A DNA stretch of 64,000 bases from positions 1 through 64,000 of the forward strand of contig NZ_JACARO010000086.1 of the NCBI RefSeq assembly GCF_013386585.1, in the 5' to 3' direction. This stretch comes from Pseudomonas sp. P7548. GTDB taxonomy: Bacteria > Pseudomonadota > Gammaproteobacteria > Pseudomonadales > Pseudomonadaceae. Every line of letters begins with the position of its first letter. Position 1 is the first letter of the stretch. The notes under the pieces are model-generated. The model did no database searches. It worked only from the letters and a program-made list of their open reading frames with translations, and was not told where the DNA came from. Made by a program: the position numbers and the translations under genes. Below are positions 61,595 to 64,000 of the stretch, piece by piece.

Positions 61595-62559
61595 GCCGCC
61601 CACGATTGCGCCTGTGGGTGCTGCTCGCCTTGTTGTTGCTGGCGACCTTTATCAGCCTCAGCGCCGGCACCTTGTGGCTCAAGCCCGCCACCGTGCTGGA
61701 GCGCCTGCTGGCCCACGATGCCCTCGACTTCGAGGTGTGGAACCACCGCCTGCCGCGCAGCCTCATTGCGATCCTCGCCGGTGCCGCCTTCGGCCTGGCC
61801 GGGGCGATTGTGCAGGGCGTGATCCGCAACCCGCTGGCCTCGCCGGAAATCCTCGGCGTGATCCAGGGTGCAGGGCTCGCGCTGACCGTGGCGATCATCA
61901 GTTGGCCGCATTTGCCAATTGCCTGGCTGCCGCTGGTGGCATGCCTGGGCGGTGCCGGTGGCGCGTTGCTGTTGGCGCTGTACAACACCGGCGTGAGTTT
62001 TTCCGGCGTGCGTTTTGCGCTGTCCGGGGTGGCGATTGCGGTGACCTTGTCCAGCGTCACCGAGTTTCTGATCCTGTCCCATCCGCTGGACATCAACACC
62101 GCCTTGCTCGCACTCACCGGCAGCCTGTGGAGCCGCAACTGGCACCATGTGGCGCTGGTACTGCCGTTCCTGCTGCTGATCCCGTTTGGCCTGTGCCTGG
62201 CCAAGCCGCTGAACCTGATCGCCCTGGGCGATGAAGCGGCCCACAGTCTGGGCACGGCGTTACGCCGTACGCGCTGGCTGGCGATGACGTGCGCGGTGCT
62301 GCTCACCAGCCTCGGCGTCGGCGTGATCGGGCCGATCGGCTTTATCGGCCTGGTCGCGCCGCATATGGCGCGGCGCCTGGTGGGCGGGCATCACCAATGG
62401 CTGTTGCCCGCCGCGATGCTGATCGGCGCGCTGCTGCTGGTGTTGGCCGACACGCTGGGGCGCACGTTGATCGCGCCCAGTGAAATCCCCGCCGGGGTGC
62501 TCACGGCGGTGATTGGCGCGCCGTATTTTCTTTGGTTGCTGGCACGGTTCAAGGGCTGA
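61591..62559 (+). CDS. Ferric ABC transporter permease, FecD-like
   Basis: The 322-residue FecCD permease has GLAGAIVQGVIRNPLASPEI near residue 69 and IGPIGFIGLVAPHMARRL near 250. ATG 61591 overlaps the FecC-like stop (ATGA), so the two are coupled. The frame is open further upstream within the previous gene, but that reading is an antiparallel artefact of high GC. Ten membrane helices are expected. Confidence 0.9.
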   Translation: MSRPRLRLWVLLALLLLATFISLSAGTLWLKPATVLERLLAHDALDFEVWNHRLPRSLIAILAGAAFGLAGAIVQGVIRNPLASPEILGVIQGAGLALTVAIISWPHLPIAWLPLVACLGGAGGALLLALYNTGVSFSGVRFALSGVAIAVTLSSVTEFLILSHPLDINTALLALTGSLWSRNWHHVALVLPFLLLIPFGLCLAKPLNLIALGDEAAHSLGTALRRTRWLAMTCAVLLTSLGVGVIGPIGFIGLVAPHMARRLVGGHHQWLLPAAMLIGALLLVLADTLGRTLIAPSEIPAGVLTAVIGAPYFLWLLARFKG

Positions 62560-62563
62560 TCCC

Positions 62564-63355
62564 ATGAGTATTCTTCAAGCACGACAGCTCGATATCGGCT
62601 ACGGCGACACCCGCATTGTGCAAGGTCTGTCGTTCACGCCGCCGGCCGGAAAAGTCACCGCGCTGATCGGCCCCAATGGCTGTGGCAAGTCCACTTTGCT
62701 CAAGACGTTCGCACACATCCTCAAGCCGAGCGCGGGCGAACTGACCCTGGACGGCCAGGCCTACGCCAGCCTGTCCTCCCGTCAGTTGGCGCAGCAGATC
62801 GCCTTTTTGCCGCAAGTGCTGCCGGTGCCCGAAGGGGTCAGCGTGCGCCAGCTGGTCGCCTACGGCCGCAGCCCGCATAACTCATTGTGGGGGCGTTTGA
62901 GCGGTAGCGATCAATCCCATGTTTCGCGCGCCATGCAGCGCCTGGAACTGGAGGTTTTGGCCGACCGCGCGCTGGCGGACCTCTCCGGTGGCCAGCGCCA
63001 ACGTGCCTGGTTGGCCATGGTGCTGGCGCAGAACGCGCCGGTGGTGTTGCTGGATGAACCCACCACCTACCTCGATATCAGTCATCAGGTAGAGCTGTTG
63101 GACTTGATGGGGGAGTTGGCCGCCGAGGGCAAGACGGTGATCACGGTGTTGCACGACATCAACCAGGCCTGCCGTTATGCCGATCACTTGGCGGTGATGC
63201 GCAGCGGCAAGTTGGTGGCGGACGGTGCGCCGGGGGCAGTGATCAGTGCCGAGTTGATGCGCCAGGTGTTTGATGTGCAGGTGCAGGTCATCAATGAGCC
63301 GGTGTCTGGCACCCCCATGTGCCTCATCGAAAAAAGCCTGCGCACACAAGCCTGA
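62564..63355 (+). CDS. Ferric ABC transporter ATPase, FecE-like
   Basis: The 263-residue ATPase has Walker A GPNGCGKST near residue 36, signature LSGGQRQRAWLAM near 140, Walker B VVLLDEPTTYLD and the His switch VLHDINQA. It energises the FecCD-like permease for ferric chelate import. ATG 62564 lies four bases after the FecD-like stop. A REP hairpin follows. Confidence 0.92.
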   Translation: MSILQARQLDIGYGDTRIVQGLSFTPPAGKVTALIGPNGCGKSTLLKTFAHILKPSAGELTLDGQAYASLSSRQLAQQIAFLPQVLPVPEGVSVRQLVAYGRSPHNSLWGRLSGSDQSHVSRAMQRLELEVLADRALADLSGGQRQRAWLAMVLAQNAPVVLLDEPTTYLDISHQVELLDLMGELAAEGKTVITVLHDINQACRYADHLAVMRSGKLVADGAPGAVISAELMRQVFDVQVQVINEPVSGTPMCLIEKSLRTQA

Positions 63356-63368
63356 CTCGGTTTACAAA

Positions 63369-63458
63369 TGTGGGAGCGGGCTTGCTCGCGAAAGCGGCGT
63401 GTCAGTCGATGCATGTGCAAGCTGATACACAGCCTTCGCGAGCAAGCCCGCTCCCACA
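63369..63458. repeat. Pseudomonas REP hairpin
   Basis: The same 24-base arm as at 59456 (63369-63392) and its exact complement (63435-63458) enclose a 42-base loop, again directly behind a gene. It separates two convergent genes. Confidence 0.92.
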
Positions 63459-63466
63459 TTTTGATT

Positions 63467-64000
63467 TCAGTTGTTCTCTACGGCTTTTTTCACGTCAATG
63501 GCTCTAGGCAGCAAGCGGTTCTGGTAAAACAAATCCGCCGTCGCCTGCTGCGCCTGGATGATCTTCTCGTCAATCGGCAAGATCGGCGACGGCGGGCGGT
63601 TATCCATGTAGCGCGCAATCACCTCGGCAGGCAGCCCCATAAAGCGGGTCAGCACGCTCAAGCTGTCTTCGCGCTGGCTGCGGGTCAGCGCTTCAGCCGC
63701 CGTCAGTTCACCCAGCAGGTCCTGTACAAACGCGCCGTTGGCCTGCGCATAGTCGCGCCGCGCGGTGTACACCGGGCCCGACAACCCCAACCCTTCGCCA
63801 TTGGCCAGCACGTGGCTGGGGCTCTGGCTCAACGCCAGGGACGAGTAGGGTTCCCAGATCGCCCAGGCATCCACGCTGCCTTGCTCGAACGCCGCGCGCG
63901 CATCGGCAGGTGGCAGGTACACCGGCTGAATCTCCTTGTAGCTCAGCCCGGCTTTGTTCAGGGCGCGCAGGATCAGGTTGTGGGAGCTGGAGCCTTTCTG
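63467..64000 (-). CDS. Aliphatic-sulfonate/taurine-type ABC binding protein (5' end beyond window)
   Basis: The 177 visible residues are the C-terminal part of an SsuA/TauA-type periplasmic receptor. QPVYLPPADARAAFEQGSVD followed by AWAIWEPY is the family signature, and the end IDVKKAVENN is typical. The frame is open to the window edge, so the start and signal peptide lie outside. It is convergent with the ferric transporter. Ligand inferred from family. Confidence 0.85.
   Translation of the reverse strand, partial: QKGSSSHNLILRALNKAGLSYKEIQPVYLPPADARAAFEQGSVDAWAIWEPYSSLALSQSPSHVLANGEGLGLSGPVYTARRDYAQANGAFVQDLLGELTAAEALTRSQREDSLSVLTRFMGLPAEVIARYMDNRPPSPILPIDEKIIQAQQATADLFYQNRLLPRAIDVKKAVENN

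Noticed and set aside
1..64000. CRISPR arrays or cas genes
   Set aside because: No regularly spaced short repeats or Cas motifs were seen. The repeats present are REP hairpins, att sites and the paired sites of the element.

Overview
The window is chromosomal DNA of a Pseudomonas, most likely of the P. fluorescens group. The evidence is the gene content and order (rbsBACRKD; thrS-infC-rpmI-rplT-pheS-pheT-ihfA-merR-like followed by tRNA-Pro), the GC-rich codon use, and classic Pseudomonas REP hairpins (arms beginning TGTGGGAGCGGGCTTGCTCG) near 59.5 kb and 63.4 kb. Everything was read by eye; family assignments rest on motifs and remembered relatives, not on searches.

Layout. (1) 56-7196: a ribose regulon, with promoter and RbsR-type operator, rbsB-rbsA-rbsC-rbsR-rbsK-rbsD and a nucleoside hydrolase with a signal peptide. 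Together they suggest release of ribose from nucleosides outside the cytoplasm, uptake, then conversion to ribose-5-phosphate. (2) 7230-9259: small conserved genes, including an I78-type inhibitor lipoprotein and a cold-shock protein. (3) 9628-16917: the translation block thrS, infC (AUU start), rpmI, rplT, pheS, pheT, ihfA and a MerR-like gene, followed by tRNA-Pro(GGG).

(4) 17040-47541: a 30.5-kb integrative element in the 3' half of tRNA-Pro, bounded by 46-bp direct repeats (one mismatch) and carrying a tyrosine integrase at its right end. No conjugation or phage structural genes are visible. Its cargo is three modules. Module A (17243-34540) is an operon of a SNF2 helicase, a very large adenine methylase, a 31-codon overlapping ORF, a 2110-residue helicase with DUF1998 and a Vsr-like C-terminus, a UvrD-type helicase with a RelE-like N-terminus, and a putative PD-(D/E)XK nuclease. 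It combines hallmarks of class 1 DISARM and Druantia. Module B (34814-37869) is a BrxR/CapW-like WYL regulator with an inverted-repeat operator, divergent from a small membrane protein, an ADP-ribosylglycohydrolase, a zinc-ribbon protein and another small membrane protein. Module C (37983-43221, minus strand) is a tightly packed operon of a CrfC/RdcA-type dynamin GTPase, its RdcB-like partner, a patatin phospholipase and a UPF0174 (YaaW-like) protein whose hydrophobic C-terminus is put out of frame by a G8 tract. To the right is decayed DNA with a broken gene, a RadC remnant and an IS3-family element.

(5) 47685-49336: a prophage remnant (S24 repressor, operator/promoter, Com-like zinc finger, one unknown gene). 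(6) 49560-56715: a CmcJ/NvfI-type oxidoreductase beside a collapsed SDR gene, then a GntR-controlled cluster with an amino-acid ABC transporter, a second polyamine-type binding protein and a gamma-glutamyltransferase. (7) 57052-63355: a TonB-dependent siderophore receptor with an STN domain and a Fec-like ferric ABC transporter, with REP hairpins on both sides of the transporter genes. (8) 63467-64000: the 3' part of an aliphatic-sulfonate-type binding protein, cut by the window edge.

The most unusual content is modules A and C. Module C (dynamin + RdcB + patatin + UPF0174) does not match any named defence system I know, and module A looks like a chimera of known ones.
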